NCBI GenBank assembly: GCA_015709315.1
Contig: JACCQI010000008.1
Location: 22,430-86,429, forward strand
DNA: 64,000 nucleotides
Direction of reading: 5' to 3'
From: Desulfovibrionaceae bacterium
GTDB taxonomy: Bacteria > Desulfobacterota > Desulfovibrionia > Desulfovibrionales > Desulfovibrionaceae
Shown here: piece by piece, positions 8,995 to 17,802 of the stretch
How the letters are laid out: every line of letters starts with the position of its first letter
How positions within the stretch are numbered: position 1 is the stretch's first letter
Notes under the pieces: model-generated
What the model was told of the DNA's origin: nothing
What the model saw: only the letters and a program-made list of their open reading frames with translations
Database searches by the model: none
Program-made: the position numbers and the translations under genes

Positions 8995-10011
8995 ATGAAG
9001 ACCGTTCGTGTTCAAGATGCCGTGGGTATGGTCTTGTGCCACGATATGACGCGCATCGTTCCCGGAGAAACCAAGGGTCCCGCCTTCAGGAAGGGGCACG
9101 TCATCGCCGAAGAGGATATTCCCGCCCTGCTCGAGATCGGCAAGGAGCACGTCTACGTGCTCAACATGGAAAGAGGGCGCATTCACGAAAACGAGGCGGC
9201 CGCACGGATCGCCGGGGCGGCCGCCGGGCCGGGCATCTTCCTGACCGGCGTGTGCGAGGGGCGCATCAACATGGAGGCGTCTCCCGGCCTGCTCCACGTC
9301 AACGTCGAGGCGCTGAACCGCATCAATTCCATCGAGGAGGTCGTGCTGGCGACCATGCACGACGGCCTTCAGGTCACCGAAAGGCGGCCCGTGGCCGGGA
9401 CCCGCGTGGTCCCCCTGGTCATCGACGAGCGCAAGATCGAGCGGGTCGAGGCCATATGCGCCGAATACCCCTACGTGGTCGGCGTCAAGCGGTTCATGCA
9501 CCGCAACGTCGGCCTGGTGACCACCGGCAGCGAGGTCTTTCACGGCCGCATCAAGGACAAGTTCGGGCCGGTCATCCGCAAGAAGTTTTCGGCGCTGGGT
9601 TCCACGGTCATGGACCAGCGGCTGACCTCGGACGACCCGGCCATGACCCGCGACGCCATCCTGGCCTTCATCGCCGAGGGCGCGGAGATGGTCGTGGTCA
9701 CGGGCGGCATGTCCGTGGACCCGGACGACCAGACCCCCACGGCCATCCGCGCCACCGGAGCGGAGGTGGTGACCTACGGTTCGCCCACGTTCCCGGGCGT
9801 TATGTTCATGTACGCCGACCTGGGCGGCGTGCCCATCCTCGGGCTGCCCGGCTGCGTCATGTACTACAGGGCGTCCGTTTTCGACCTGGTTGTTCCGCGC
9901 CTGCTCGCCGGTGAAACGGTGACGCGCGAAGACATCGTGAGCTTGGGGCACGGAGGATTCTGCGCGACGTGCGACGTCTGCCGGTATCCGATCTGTCCCT
10001 TCGGGAAATAG
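8995..10011 (+). CDS. Molybdopterin-binding protein (MoeA/Mog-type domain)
   Basis: 338-residue cytoplasmic protein with a MoCF_biosynth fold in the second half: VGLVTTGSEVFHGRIKDKFG, then VVVTGGMSVDPDDQTP, the signature shared by MoeA, MogA and CinA that binds molybdopterin during metal insertion. The N-terminal part resembles shortened MoeA (FRKGHVIAEEDIPALLEIGKE). The C-terminus is unusual: four Cys in CATCDVCRYPICPFGK, which could bind metal or an Fe-S cluster. It is the first gene of an 11-gene operon; mop starts 65 bases downstream. The likely job is to deliver or adjust the Mo cofactor for the aldehyde oxidoreductase. Confidence 0.85.
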   Translation: MKTVRVQDAVGMVLCHDMTRIVPGETKGPAFRKGHVIAEEDIPALLEIGKEHVYVLNMERGRIHENEAAARIAGAAAGPGIFLTGVCEGRINMEASPGLLHVNVEALNRINSIEEVVLATMHDGLQVTERRPVAGTRVVPLVIDERKIERVEAICAEYPYVVGVKRFMHRNVGLVTTGSEVFHGRIKDKFGPVIRKKFSALGSTVMDQRLTSDDPAMTRDAILAFIAEGAEMVVVTGGMSVDPDDQTPTAIRATGAEVVTYGSPTFPGVMFMYADLGGVPILGLPGCVMYYRASVFDLVVPRLLAGETVTREDIVSLGHGGFCATCDVCRYPICPFGK

Positions 10012-10076
10012 CCGTTCACATCACGTCCCCACGGGACGCGAAGGCACGACAGTTACATACAAGGAGGAATACTGTT

Positions 10077-12794
10077 ATGATCAAACTCAATCTTACGGTA
10101 AACGGAGCGCCCAAGCAGGTCATCTGCGACAAGGACGAGTCTCTCGCCGGCATCCTGCGCGAGAATCTCGGTTTCACCAGCGTCAAGGTCGGTTGCGGGA
10201 CCGGGCAGTGCGGAAGCTGTTCCGTCATTGTGGATGACAAGCTGGTGCGTTCCTGCTCCATGAAAATGGACCGCGTCAAGGACGGTTCGACCATCCTGAC
10301 CACCGAGGGCATCGGCACTCCCGAGAACCTGCATCCCATTCAGGTATCCTGGATCGCCAACGGCGGCGCGCAGTGCGGGTTCTGCACCCCGGGTTTCGTG
10401 GTTTCCACCTACGCGCTGATCAAGTCCAACCCCTCCCCGACCCGAGAGGACATCCGCGACTGGTTCCAGAAATACCGCAACGCCTGCCGCTGCACGGGCT
10501 ACAAGCAGTTGGTCGACGCGGTCATGGACGCCGCCGCCGTCATGCGCGGCGAGAAGTCCCTGGACGACCTGCTGTTCAAGATTCCCGAGGACGGCCGCAT
10601 CTGGGGCACCAAATACCCCCGTCCCACGGCGGTCGCCAAGGTCACCGGCACCCTGGACTACGGTGCGGACCTGGGCGTCAAGATGCCTGCCGAGACCCTG
10701 AAATGCGCCCTGGTGCAGGCCGAGGTCTCCCACGCCAAGATCCTGTCCATCGACACCTCCGAGGCCGAGAAGATGCCCGGCGTGGCAAAGGTCGTCACCC
10801 ACAAGGACGTCAAGGGCAAGAACCGCATCACCGGGCTGATCACCTTCCCGACCAATAAGGGCGACGGCTGGGACCGTCCCATCCTGTGCGACGAGAAGGT
10901 CTTCCAGTACGGCGACGCCATCGCCATCGTCTGCGCCGACACCGAGAAGAACGCCAAGGCCGCCGCGGCCAAGGTCAAGGTGGAACTGGAACGGCTGCCG
11001 GAATACATGAACGTCCAGGCCGCCATGGCCCCCGACGCCATCGAGATCCATCCCGGCACCCCCAACGTCTACTACACCCAGAAGATCGCCAAGGGCGGGG
11101 AAACCGCGCCCGTCTTCGACGGCGCCGACGTGGTCATGGAAGGCGACTACTTCACCACCCGCCAGCCGCACATGCCCATCGAGCCGGACGTCGGGTTCGC
11201 CTACATGAACGACGAAGGCAAACTGTGCATCCATTCCAAGTCCATCGGCCTGCACCTGCACCTGTTCATGATCGCTCCGGGCATCGGCGTGGAACCGGAG
11301 AACCTGGTCATGGTCCAGAACCCGGCCGGCGGCACCTTCGGCTACAAGTTCTCGCCGACCATGGAAGCCCTGGTGGGCGTGGCCTGCCTGGCCACCGGCA
11401 AGCCCGTGTTCCTGGCCTACGACTGGTATCAGCAGCAGACCTACACGGGCAAGCGTTCGCCCCAGTTCACCAACGTGCGCATGGCCGCCACCAAGGACGG
11501 CCAACTGCTCGGCATGGAGACCGACTGGACCGTGGACCACGGTCCGTACTCCGAGTTCGGCGACCTGCTGACCCTGCGCGGCGCGCAGTTCATCGGCGCG
11601 GGCTACAACATCCCGGCCATTCGCGGCGAAGGCCGCACCGTGTGTACCAACCACGCCTGGGGCGCGGCCTTCCGCGGCTACGGCGGACCCGAGGCCGAGT
11701 TCGCCTCCGAGGTGCTCATGGACGAGCTGGCCGAGAAGCTGGGCATGGATCCCCTGGACCTGCGCTACAAGAACGTTTACCGCGAAGGTTCGACCACTCC
11801 CACTGGCCAGGACCCCGAGGTCTACTCCCTGCCGGAGATGATCGACAAGCTCCGTCCCAAGTACGAGGAGGCCAAAAAGAAGGCCGCCGCCAATTCCACG
11901 GCCGAGGTCAAGCGCGGCGTGGGCGTTGCGCTCGGCATATACGGCTCCGGCCTGGACGGCCCGGACTCCTCCGAGGTCGACATCGAGCTGAACGAGGACA
12001 ACACCGTCACCCTGTACACCTGCTGGGAAGACCACGGCCAGGGCGCGGACATGGGTTCCCTGGGCACGGCCCACGAGGCCCTGCGTCCGCTCGGGCTTGC
12101 CCCGACGCAGATCAGGCTGGTCATGAACGACACCAGCAAGGTCCCCAACGCCGGTCCCGCGGGCGGCAGCCGGTCCCAGGTCATGACCGGCCAGGCGACC
12201 AAGAACGCCTGCGAACGGCTCATCGAGGCCATGACCAAGGCGGACGGTTCCTACCGCACCTATGAGGAAATGAAGGCCGACGGCAAGGACCTGCGCTACA
12301 CCGGCCAGTTCACCGCCCCGGCGAACAACTGCGACGAGAACGGCCAGGGCAACCCCTTCTGCTGCTACATGTACGGCCTGATCATGGCCGAGGTGGCCGT
12401 GGAAGTCGCCACCGGCAAGACCACCGTGGAAAAGATGACCATGGTGGCCGACGTCGGCAAGGTGAACAACTACCTGGTCGTGGACGGTCAGATCTACGGC
12501 GGCATGGCCCAGGGCATCGGCCTGGCCCTGTCCGAGAACTATGAGGACATCGCCAAGCATTCCACCATGAAGGGCGCCGGTTTCCCGTACATCAAGCAGA
12601 TCCCGGACGACATGGAGATCATCTACGTGGAAACCCCGCGTCCCGACGGTCCCTTCGGCGCTTCCGGCGTCGGCGAGGTGCCGCTGTGTGCGCCGCATCC
12701 GGCGGTCATCAACGCCATCTACCACGCCTGCGGCGTTCGCATCCGCGAATTGCCGGCCCTGCCGGAAAAGGTTCTGGCCGGACTCAAGGGCTAA
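10077..12794 (+). CDS. mop: Molybdenum aldehyde oxidoreductase (xanthine oxidase family)
   Basis: 905 residues, almost the length of D. gigas Mop (907). Oxidises aldehydes to carboxylic acids with a molybdopterin cytosine dinucleotide cofactor and two [2Fe-2S] clusters, without a flavin domain. Cluster ligands are all present: C40, C45, C48, C60 (plant-ferredoxin type) and C100, C103, C137, C139 (four-helix domain). The Mo domains follow from about residue 180, and the catalytic Glu lies in GASGVGEVP (E867, matching E869 of the D. gigas enzyme). The ATG at 10077 has a strong AAGGAGGAA ribosome site; an upstream in-frame start would add a non-homologous extension inside the previous gene. It is the second gene of the operon that also encodes its predicted maturation factors. 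Confidence 0.96.
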   Translation: MIKLNLTVNGAPKQVICDKDESLAGILRENLGFTSVKVGCGTGQCGSCSVIVDDKLVRSCSMKMDRVKDGSTILTTEGIGTPENLHPIQVSWIANGGAQCGFCTPGFVVSTYALIKSNPSPTREDIRDWFQKYRNACRCTGYKQLVDAVMDAAAVMRGEKSLDDLLFKIPEDGRIWGTKYPRPTAVAKVTGTLDYGADLGVKMPAETLKCALVQAEVSHAKILSIDTSEAEKMPGVAKVVTHKDVKGKNRITGLITFPTNKGDGWDRPILCDEKVFQYGDAIAIVCADTEKNAKAAAAKVKVELERLPEYMNVQAAMAPDAIEIHPGTPNVYYTQKIAKGGETAPVFDGADVVMEGDYFTTRQPHMPIEPDVGFAYMNDEGKLCIHSKSIGLHLHLFMIAPGIGVEPENLVMVQNPAGGTFGYKFSPTMEALVGVACLATGKPVFLAYDWYQQQTYTGKRSPQFTNVRMAATKDGQLLGMETDWTVDHGPYSEFGDLLTLRGAQFIGAGYNIPAIRGEGRTVCTNHAWGAAFRGYGGPEAEFASEVLMDELAEKLGMDPLDLRYKNVYREGSTTPTGQDPEVYSLPEMIDKLRPKYEEAKKKAAANSTAEVKRGVGVALGIYGSGLDGPDSSEVDIELNEDNTVTLYTCWEDHGQGADMGSLGTAHEALRPLGLAPTQIRLVMNDTSKVPNAGPAGGSRSQVMTGQATKNACERLIEAMTKADGSYRTYEEMKADGKDLRYTGQFTAPANNCDENGQGNPFCCYMYGLIMAEVAVEVATGKTTVEKMTMVADVGKVNNYLVVDGQIYGGMAQGIGLALSENYEDIAKHSTMKGAGFPYIKQIPDDMEIIYVETPRPDGPFGASGVGEVPLCAPHPAVINAIYHACGVRIRELPALPEKVLAGLKG

Positions 12795-12866
12795 CCAGCA
12801 ACCACTGACAGGGAGCGGTCCGTGCGCGGCATGGGCCGCTCCCTTTTGCCTTTCACGGGGAAGAGA

Positions 12867-15131
12867 ATGGATCAGGCCGAACTCAGGCGTTTGGAGAATC
12901 AGTGCATACAGGAGGAGCCGCCGCAGTGCGTGGCCGCCTGTCCGCTGCATGTGGATGTGAAGCAATTCTGTTCGCTCATGGCGGCCCGTCGTATCGACAA
13001 GGCGTGGGGCGTGCTGGCCAAAACCCTGCCGCTGCCCGGCGTCCTGGCCCGGCTGTGCGACGGGCCGTGCAAGGCGCAATGCGTGCGCAAGGACGCGGGC
13101 GGGGCCATCGAGATCGACGGCCTTGAGCGTTTCTGCGCCGACGCGGCCAAGCCCGTGGGGCCGCCCCGGCCGCTGCCGCCGCGCCGCAAGTCCGTGGCCG
13201 TGCTCGGCGGCGGGCTGACCGGCTTGTGCGCGGCCTGGGAAATGGTCCGGCGCGGGTTCGGCGTCACCCTGTATTGCGCCGAGCCGGGCCGCGATCTGGC
13301 GGCGTTGTCGGAGTCAATCCTGCCGAAAGGCGTGCTGGCCCGCGAATTGGACGGGTTGCGCGCCATGGGCGCGGCCGTCGAGGAGGGCGCGGAGCCGACG
13401 CCCGATCTGCTCGAATCGCTGCTGGAGGAAAAGGACGCGGTTTTTGCGGACGCCGACGACCTGCCGGAGGCCATGCGGGACTTCGGCGAGCCGGACGAGA
13501 TTACGTTGGGCACCCGCGTGACAGGGCTGTTCGCCAGCCGCGCCGGGGAGACCTCGGCCGTGTTTCGGGCCGCCGCCGGTCGCCGCGCGGCCAATTCCAT
13601 CGAGCGTTTCACCCAGGGCGTGTCCATGGTCACCGGCCGCGAACAGGAAGGCCCGTACCCGACCCGGCTGTTCACCAGCCTGGACAAGGTGCAGTCCGTT
13701 CCCCCGATCATCGCGGACGGCTTGTACACCGAGGCCCAGGCCCGCGAGGAGGCGGGGCGGTGTTTGCAATGCGAGTGCATGGAGTGCGTCAAGACCTGCG
13801 AATACCTCAAGCATTACCAGTATTATCCCAAGGTCTACGCGCGCCAGATCTACAACAACGAGTCCATTGTCATGGGCACGCGCCAGGCCAATACCATGAT
13901 CAACTCCTGCATGTTGTGCGGGCTGTGCGAAACCGTGTGCCCCGAGGACTTTTCCATGGCGGACGTCTGCCTGGAGGCCCGGCGGTCCATGGTTGAGCGG
14001 GGCAAGATGCCGCCCTCGGCCCACGAGTTTGCCCTGCGCGACATGGCCTTTGCCAACGGTCCGAAATGCGTGCTGGCCCGGCATGCGCCCGGCGCGGACG
14101 CGAGCGGGTACGTGTTTTTCCCCGGCTGCCAGTTGACGGCCTCCGACCCCGGCGGCGTGGAGGCGGCCTATGGCGACCTGCTCGACCGGCTCGGCGATGT
14201 GGGGCTGTTGCTGCACTGCTGCGGCGCGCCCGCCCGCTGGTCGGGCCGGGAAGCCCTGTTCGAGGAGTCCCTGGCCGGGCTGCGGTCCGCGTGGGAATCC
14301 CTGGGCAACCCCAAGATCATCGCGGCCTGCCCGACCTGCATCAAGACGCTGAAGTCCGGGCTGGCGGACGCGGAGATCGTGTCCCACTGGTCCGTGCTGC
14401 GCGCCCTGGGCCTGCCGGAAGGGGCCGAGGGCGGAACGGCGGCGCTGGCCGTCAACGATCCGTGCGCGGCCCGGCACGACGCCGCGCTCCGGGAGGACGT
14501 CCGCGCTCTGCTCGAACAGGCGGGCGCGTCCCTGGCGGAGCCGGAGTTGACCGGCGAGTACACCGAGTGTTGCGGCTTCGGCGGCCTGCTGTCCGAGGCC
14601 GACCCGGAACTGGGCAGGCGCGTGGCCGAGCACAGGGCGGCGGCCAGGGAAGAGGATTTCGTGACCTACTGCGTGATGTGCCGCGACATGATCGCCAAGA
14701 CCGGCAAGCGGGCCATGCATTGCTTCGACCTGCTGTATCCGCGCGCCGAGGACCCGGCGGCCCGGCCGTCGCCCGGCTATTCCGCGCGGCGCGAGAACCG
14801 CGTCCGCCTGCGCGAGGACCTGCTCAAGCGGCTCTGGAAGGAGGACGCCGGCAACGGGAGCGAACCGTTCGAGGACGTGGAGGTCGGGTTCACCGACCAG
14901 GCCGCGTCCGTCATGGAGGAACGGCGCATACTCAAGAGCGACGTGCAGAAGGTCCTGTTGCGCGCCCGGGAGACCGGCAAACGGTTCGTGCATGGCGGGA
15001 CCGGGCATTTCCTGGCCTCCCACCGGCCGGTCGTGGTTACATATTGGGTGGAATTCGAGGAGCGCGGCAACGGGTATCTGGTGCATAACGCATGGTCCCA
15101 CCGTATGCGCGTCAAGGGAGGCAAGGCATGA
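12867..15131 (+). CDS. Pyridine nucleotide-disulfide oxidoreductase/dicluster-binding fusion (DVU_1558-like)
   Basis: 754-residue soluble redox protein with several modules. The N-terminus resembles the Fe-S domain of GltD/dihydropyrimidine dehydrogenase (CVAACPLHVDV, LCDGPCKAQCV). A Rossmann motif VLGGGLTGLCAAWE near residue 113 follows, but the flavin domain is short. Next is a dicluster ferredoxin region (CLQCECMECVKTC and CMLCGLCETVCP), then two CCG-type domains as in heterodisulfide reductase HdrD/GlpC (CCGAP, CCGFGG) and a C-terminal extension of about 120 residues. It may pass electrons from aldehyde oxidation by Mop to a quinone, thiol or ferredoxin partner; partner and direction are inferred. 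Start at 12867, 72 bases after mop; it overlaps the next gene by four bases. Confidence 0.85.
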   Translation: MDQAELRRLENQCIQEEPPQCVAACPLHVDVKQFCSLMAARRIDKAWGVLAKTLPLPGVLARLCDGPCKAQCVRKDAGGAIEIDGLERFCADAAKPVGPPRPLPPRRKSVAVLGGGLTGLCAAWEMVRRGFGVTLYCAEPGRDLAALSESILPKGVLARELDGLRAMGAAVEEGAEPTPDLLESLLEEKDAVFADADDLPEAMRDFGEPDEITLGTRVTGLFASRAGETSAVFRAAAGRRAANSIERFTQGVSMVTGREQEGPYPTRLFTSLDKVQSVPPIIADGLYTEAQAREEAGRCLQCECMECVKTCEYLKHYQYYPKVYARQIYNNESIVMGTRQANTMINSCMLCGLCETVCPEDFSMADVCLEARRSMVERGKMPPSAHEFALRDMAFANGPKCVLARHAPGADASGYVFFPGCQLTASDPGGVEAAYGDLLDRLGDVGLLLHCCGAPARWSGREALFEESLAGLRSAWESLGNPKIIAACPTCIKTLKSGLADAEIVSHWSVLRALGLPEGAEGGTAALAVNDPCAARHDAALREDVRALLEQAGASLAEPELTGEYTECCGFGGLLSEADPELGRRVAEHRAAAREEDFVTYCVMCRDMIAKTGKRAMHCFDLLYPRAEDPAARPSPGYSARRENRVRLREDLLKRLWKEDAGNGSEPFEDVEVGFTDQAASVMEERRILKSDVQKVLLRARETGKRFVHGGTGHFLASHRPVVVTYWVEFEERGNGYLVHNAWSHRMRVKGGKA

Positions 15132-15343
15132 GCGTCATCAAGGTTCCCGAAGCGGACGCCGCCGGATGGCGGTGCGCGGCATGCGGCGAGGAATTGGTCC
15201 CCCGCGCCGTGGAACTGGAATATCTCGACTCCGTGTTCAACGTGGAGTTGCCCGCCTGCCCCCGGTGCGGCATGGTTTTCATCCCGGAGAGCCTCGCGCT
15301 GGGCAAGATGAACCAGGTGGAGCGCCTGCTGGAGGACAAGTAG
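15128..15343 (+). CDS. Small CxxC redox protein (DVU_1557 family)
   Basis: 71-residue protein with two CxxC pairs, CAAC (WRCAACGEEL) and CPRC (LPACPRCGM), spaced as in a zinc ribbon or rubredoxin-like fold. The ATG at 15128 overlaps the previous stop in an ATGA junction, so it is translationally coupled. The gene has a fixed place between the dicluster oxidoreductase and the methyltransferase in Desulfovibrio aldehyde oxidoreductase clusters. Its biochemical role is unknown; electron transfer or metal binding is possible. Confidence 0.8.
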   Translation: MSVIKVPEADAAGWRCAACGEELVPRAVELEYLDSVFNVELPACPRCGMVFIPESLALGKMNQVERLLEDK

Positions 15344-15345
15344 CC

Positions 15346-16002
15346 GTGCGCTGCGCCGCCCCCTTGTGGGAAAGGCCGGGTTTGCGTGCCGTGGCGGGCG
15401 ACACGTTGCGCCCCGGCGGGTTCGCGCTCACGGACCGGGCCGCCGAGGCCATGGGCGTGCTGCCCGGCTGGCGCGTGCTGGACGTTGGCTGCGGGCTGGG
15501 CGCAACCGTGGCCCGGCTGCGTGCGCGGTACGGAGCAAAGGCGTATGGCGTGGAGCCGTCGGCCGCGCAGGTGGAGCGGGGCGCAATCCGGTCCGGCGTC
15601 ATCCGGGCCGGGGGCGATTGCCTGCCCTTTGGGGACGGGACGTTTTCCGCCGTGTTTTGCGAGTGCGTGCTGTCGCTGTTGCCCGACCCGCGAGCCGGGC
15701 TGCGGGAATTTCATCGCGTGCTGCTCCCCGGCGGATTTCTGGCCCTGTCCGACCTGTGCGCGCGGGACGACGGCGGCTCGCGGGGCGACTCCTGCGCCGA
15801 CCGGGCCGTGCCGCTGGAGTCGACTCGCGCCATGGTCGAGAAGAGCGGGTTCGAGACCGTCCTGGTCGAGGACCATACCCGGCTGCTGACGGATTTGGCC
15901 GCACGGCTGGCCTTTGCCGGGGAAACGGGCGGCCGCACCGGGCGCGGCGGCCTCGGCTACTACCTGATGATCGCCCGCAAGAGAGGATGGACGCATGCTT
16001 GA
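15346..16002 (+). CDS. Class I SAM-dependent methyltransferase (DVU_1556 family)
   Basis: 218-residue methyltransferase with SAM-binding motif I VLDVGCGLGATVARL (about residues 44-58), the acidic motif II in AYGVEPSAAQ and the post-motif segment FHRVLLPGGFLALSD. The GTG at 15346 is chosen because it follows the previous stop by two bases and has GGAGG upstream; the open frame runs further upstream only through the preceding genes. It overlaps the next gene by eight bases. The substrate is unknown. Its constant neighbours, a radical SAM protein and a C-GCAxxG-C-C protein, suggest a shared role in making or modifying a cofactor. Confidence 0.83.
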   Translation: MRCAAPLWERPGLRAVAGDTLRPGGFALTDRAAEAMGVLPGWRVLDVGCGLGATVARLRARYGAKAYGVEPSAAQVERGAIRSGVIRAGGDCLPFGDGTFSAVFCECVLSLLPDPRAGLREFHRVLLPGGFLALSDLCARDDGGSRGDSCADRAVPLESTRAMVEKSGFETVLVEDHTRLLTDLAARLAFAGETGGRTGRGGLGYYLMIARKRGWTHA

Positions 16003-16450
16003 CGATACCGGATTGCGGATGATGGAGCTGGCGGGCAAGGGCTATTGTTGCAGCCAGATCATGGTGCTGCTGGCGCTCGATGAGATGGGCCGGGAAAATC
16101 CCGACATGGCGCGTGCCGCCGCCGGGCTGTGCATCGGCTTGGGCGATTGTTCCGGGCCGTGCGGCGTGTATACCGGCGCGGCCCTGGTGCTCGGCCTGCA
16201 CGCGGGCAAGGGCACGGACATGGAGCAGACCGACGACAAGCTGCCGCTCATGCTCGAAGAGTTGCGCGACTGGTTCGTCGCGGCCACCGAGCAATATGGC
16301 GGCACCACCTGCGGGGCTATCCTGGACGGGGAATGCGGCCAGCCCGACAAGGCCCGGTGCGGCGGTTTGGTGGCCGACGCCTCGGCCCAGGTGCGGGAAA
16401 TTCTGGTAGCGAACGGCTTTGACCCGGCACAGGGGCGCGGCGATCAATGA
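15995..16450 (+). CDS. C-GCAxxG-C-C family redox protein (DVU_1555 family)
   Basis: 151 residues. Shows the conserved Cys pattern of this family: GYCCSQIMVL near residue 18-27, then GLCIGLGDCSGPCGVYTGAAL, and later TTCGAI and DGECG. Family members are thought to bind a metal or act as thiol redox proteins, but none in this operon type has a proven reaction. It overlaps both neighbours (eight bases before, ATGA overlap after), so it is tightly coupled to the methyltransferase and the radical SAM gene. Confidence 0.83.
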   Translation: MLDDTGLRMMELAGKGYCCSQIMVLLALDEMGRENPDMARAAAGLCIGLGDCSGPCGVYTGAALVLGLHAGKGTDMEQTDDKLPLMLEELRDWFVAATEQYGGTTCGAILDGECGQPDKARCGGLVADASAQVREILVANGFDPAQGRGDQ

Positions 16451-17802
16451 GCCGGATTCCCCGAAGCGTCTGCCCGGTCTGCCTGCGTCCCATTCCCGCC
16501 CGGCACGAGACCGTGGGCGAGGAAACCTTTCTGGTCAAGGAATGCCCGGATCACGGCGTGTTCAAGACCGTTGTCTGGCGCGGCGAGCCGGGCTTTCACG
16601 ACTGGTCGCGGCCCAAGGTGCCGTCCCCGCCCGGAAAGCCGTTCACTCGTGCGGACAGGGGGTGCCCCCTGGACTGCGGCCTGTGCGACGCCCACCGGCA
16701 GCATACCTGCACGGCCGTCATGGAGGTGACCTGGCGGTGCGACCTCGGCTGCCCGGTCTGTTTCGCCTCCTCGGGCAGGGCGGCCCCGCCGGACCCCACG
16801 GTTCGGGAAATGGCGCGGCTCTTCGACAGGGTGTTCGAGGCGTCCGGCCATTGCAACATTCAGCTTTCCGGCGGCGAACCCACGGTGCGCGACGACCTGC
16901 CGGACCTCATCCGGCTCGGCAAGTCCAAGGGCTTCCCGTTCATCCAGTTGAACACCAACGGCCTGCGCATCGGCCGTGAGCCGGGGTATGCCCGCATCCT
17001 GGCCGAGGCCGGGCTTGATTCCGTGTTCCTGCAGTTCGACGGCACCGGGGACGATATTTACACTGTCCTGCGCGGCAGGCCGTTGCTCGACCTCAAGCTG
17101 GCCGCCCTGGACGCGCTGACCGGGGCGGGCATCGGCATCGTGCTGGTGCCCACGGTAGTGCCGGGCGTCAACGACCATGACCTGGGCGCGATACTCAAGC
17201 TGGCGACGGTCCGGTCGCCGTCGGTGCGCGGCGTGCATTTCCAGCCGGTGAGCTATTTCGGGCGGTATCCCCAGGCTCCGGGCGACGACCAGCGCATCAC
17301 CCTGCCGGAGGTCATGCGGTTTCTGGAGGCGCAGACGGGCGGCGTGGTGCGGGCGCGGGATTTCCTGCCGCCGGGCTGCGAGCATTCCCATTGCTCCTTC
17401 CACGCCAATTACCTGGTCACCGAGGCGGGCGGCCTGCACCGGCTCTCGGCGGGCGGCGCTTGCGGGTGCGCGCCCCGGCCCGCGCCTCGTCCGGCATCCG
17501 AGGGCGCGGACAAGGCCAAGGCGTTCGTTAAGCGGCAGTGGGCCGGGCCGGGAGAGGCTTTGCCCATGGCCGACGTCCCCGACGGGCTGGACGCCTTCAT
17601 CGCGCGGGCGGCCACCCACACCCTGGCCGTGTCGGCCATGGCCTTCCAGGACGCCTGGACCCTGGACCTGGAGCGGCTCAAGGGGTGCTGCATCCACGAG
17701 GTGTCGCCGGACGGGCGGCTTATTCCCTTCTGCGCCTACAACCTGACGTCCATGGACGGCGAAACCCTGTACAGGGGGAAGTGTGGCCCGGCGCGCTCTT
17801 GA
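16447..17802 (+). CDS. trsS: Radical SAM protein of the TrsS type
   Basis: 451 residues. The radical SAM cluster motif is CDLGCPVC (about residues 98-105), preceded by a Cys-rich N-terminus (CPVCLRPIP, CPLDCGLCDAH) and followed by IQLSGGEPTVRDDLPD and LNTNGLRIG, classic SAM-barrel elements. The C-terminal third has more Cys (CEHSHCSFH, CGCAP, GCCIHE, CAYN, KCGP), which suggests auxiliary clusters. In some genomes this family is a selenoprotein; here I see only Cys codons and no in-frame TGA. It probably performs a radical step on a small molecule or peptide made with the adjacent methyltransferase and CoA ligase. Product unknown. Confidence 0.82.
   Translation: MSRIPRSVCPVCLRPIPARHETVGEETFLVKECPDHGVFKTVVWRGEPGFHDWSRPKVPSPPGKPFTRADRGCPLDCGLCDAHRQHTCTAVMEVTWRCDLGCPVCFASSGRAAPPDPTVREMARLFDRVFEASGHCNIQLSGGEPTVRDDLPDLIRLGKSKGFPFIQLNTNGLRIGREPGYARILAEAGLDSVFLQFDGTGDDIYTVLRGRPLLDLKLAALDALTGAGIGIVLVPTVVPGVNDHDLGAILKLATVRSPSVRGVHFQPVSYFGRYPQAPGDDQRITLPEVMRFLEAQTGGVVRARDFLPPGCEHSHCSFHANYLVTEAGGLHRLSAGGACGCAPRPAPRPASEGADKAKAFVKRQWAGPGEALPMADVPDGLDAFIARAATHTLAVSAMAFQDAWTLDLERLKGCCIHEVSPDGRLIPFCAYNLTSMDGETLYRGKCGPARS

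Noticed and set aside
10053..13079. A very long open frame antisense to mop (about 1000 codons)
   Set aside because: It is a shadow caused by GC-rich codon use. The + strand frame has perfect family motifs and a strong ribosome site; the antisense product is low-complexity Gly/His/Val-rich without domains.
16447..17802. Possible selenocysteine in the radical SAM protein, as in some TrsS relatives
   Set aside because: No in-frame TGA is present and the Cys-rich stretches are encoded normally.
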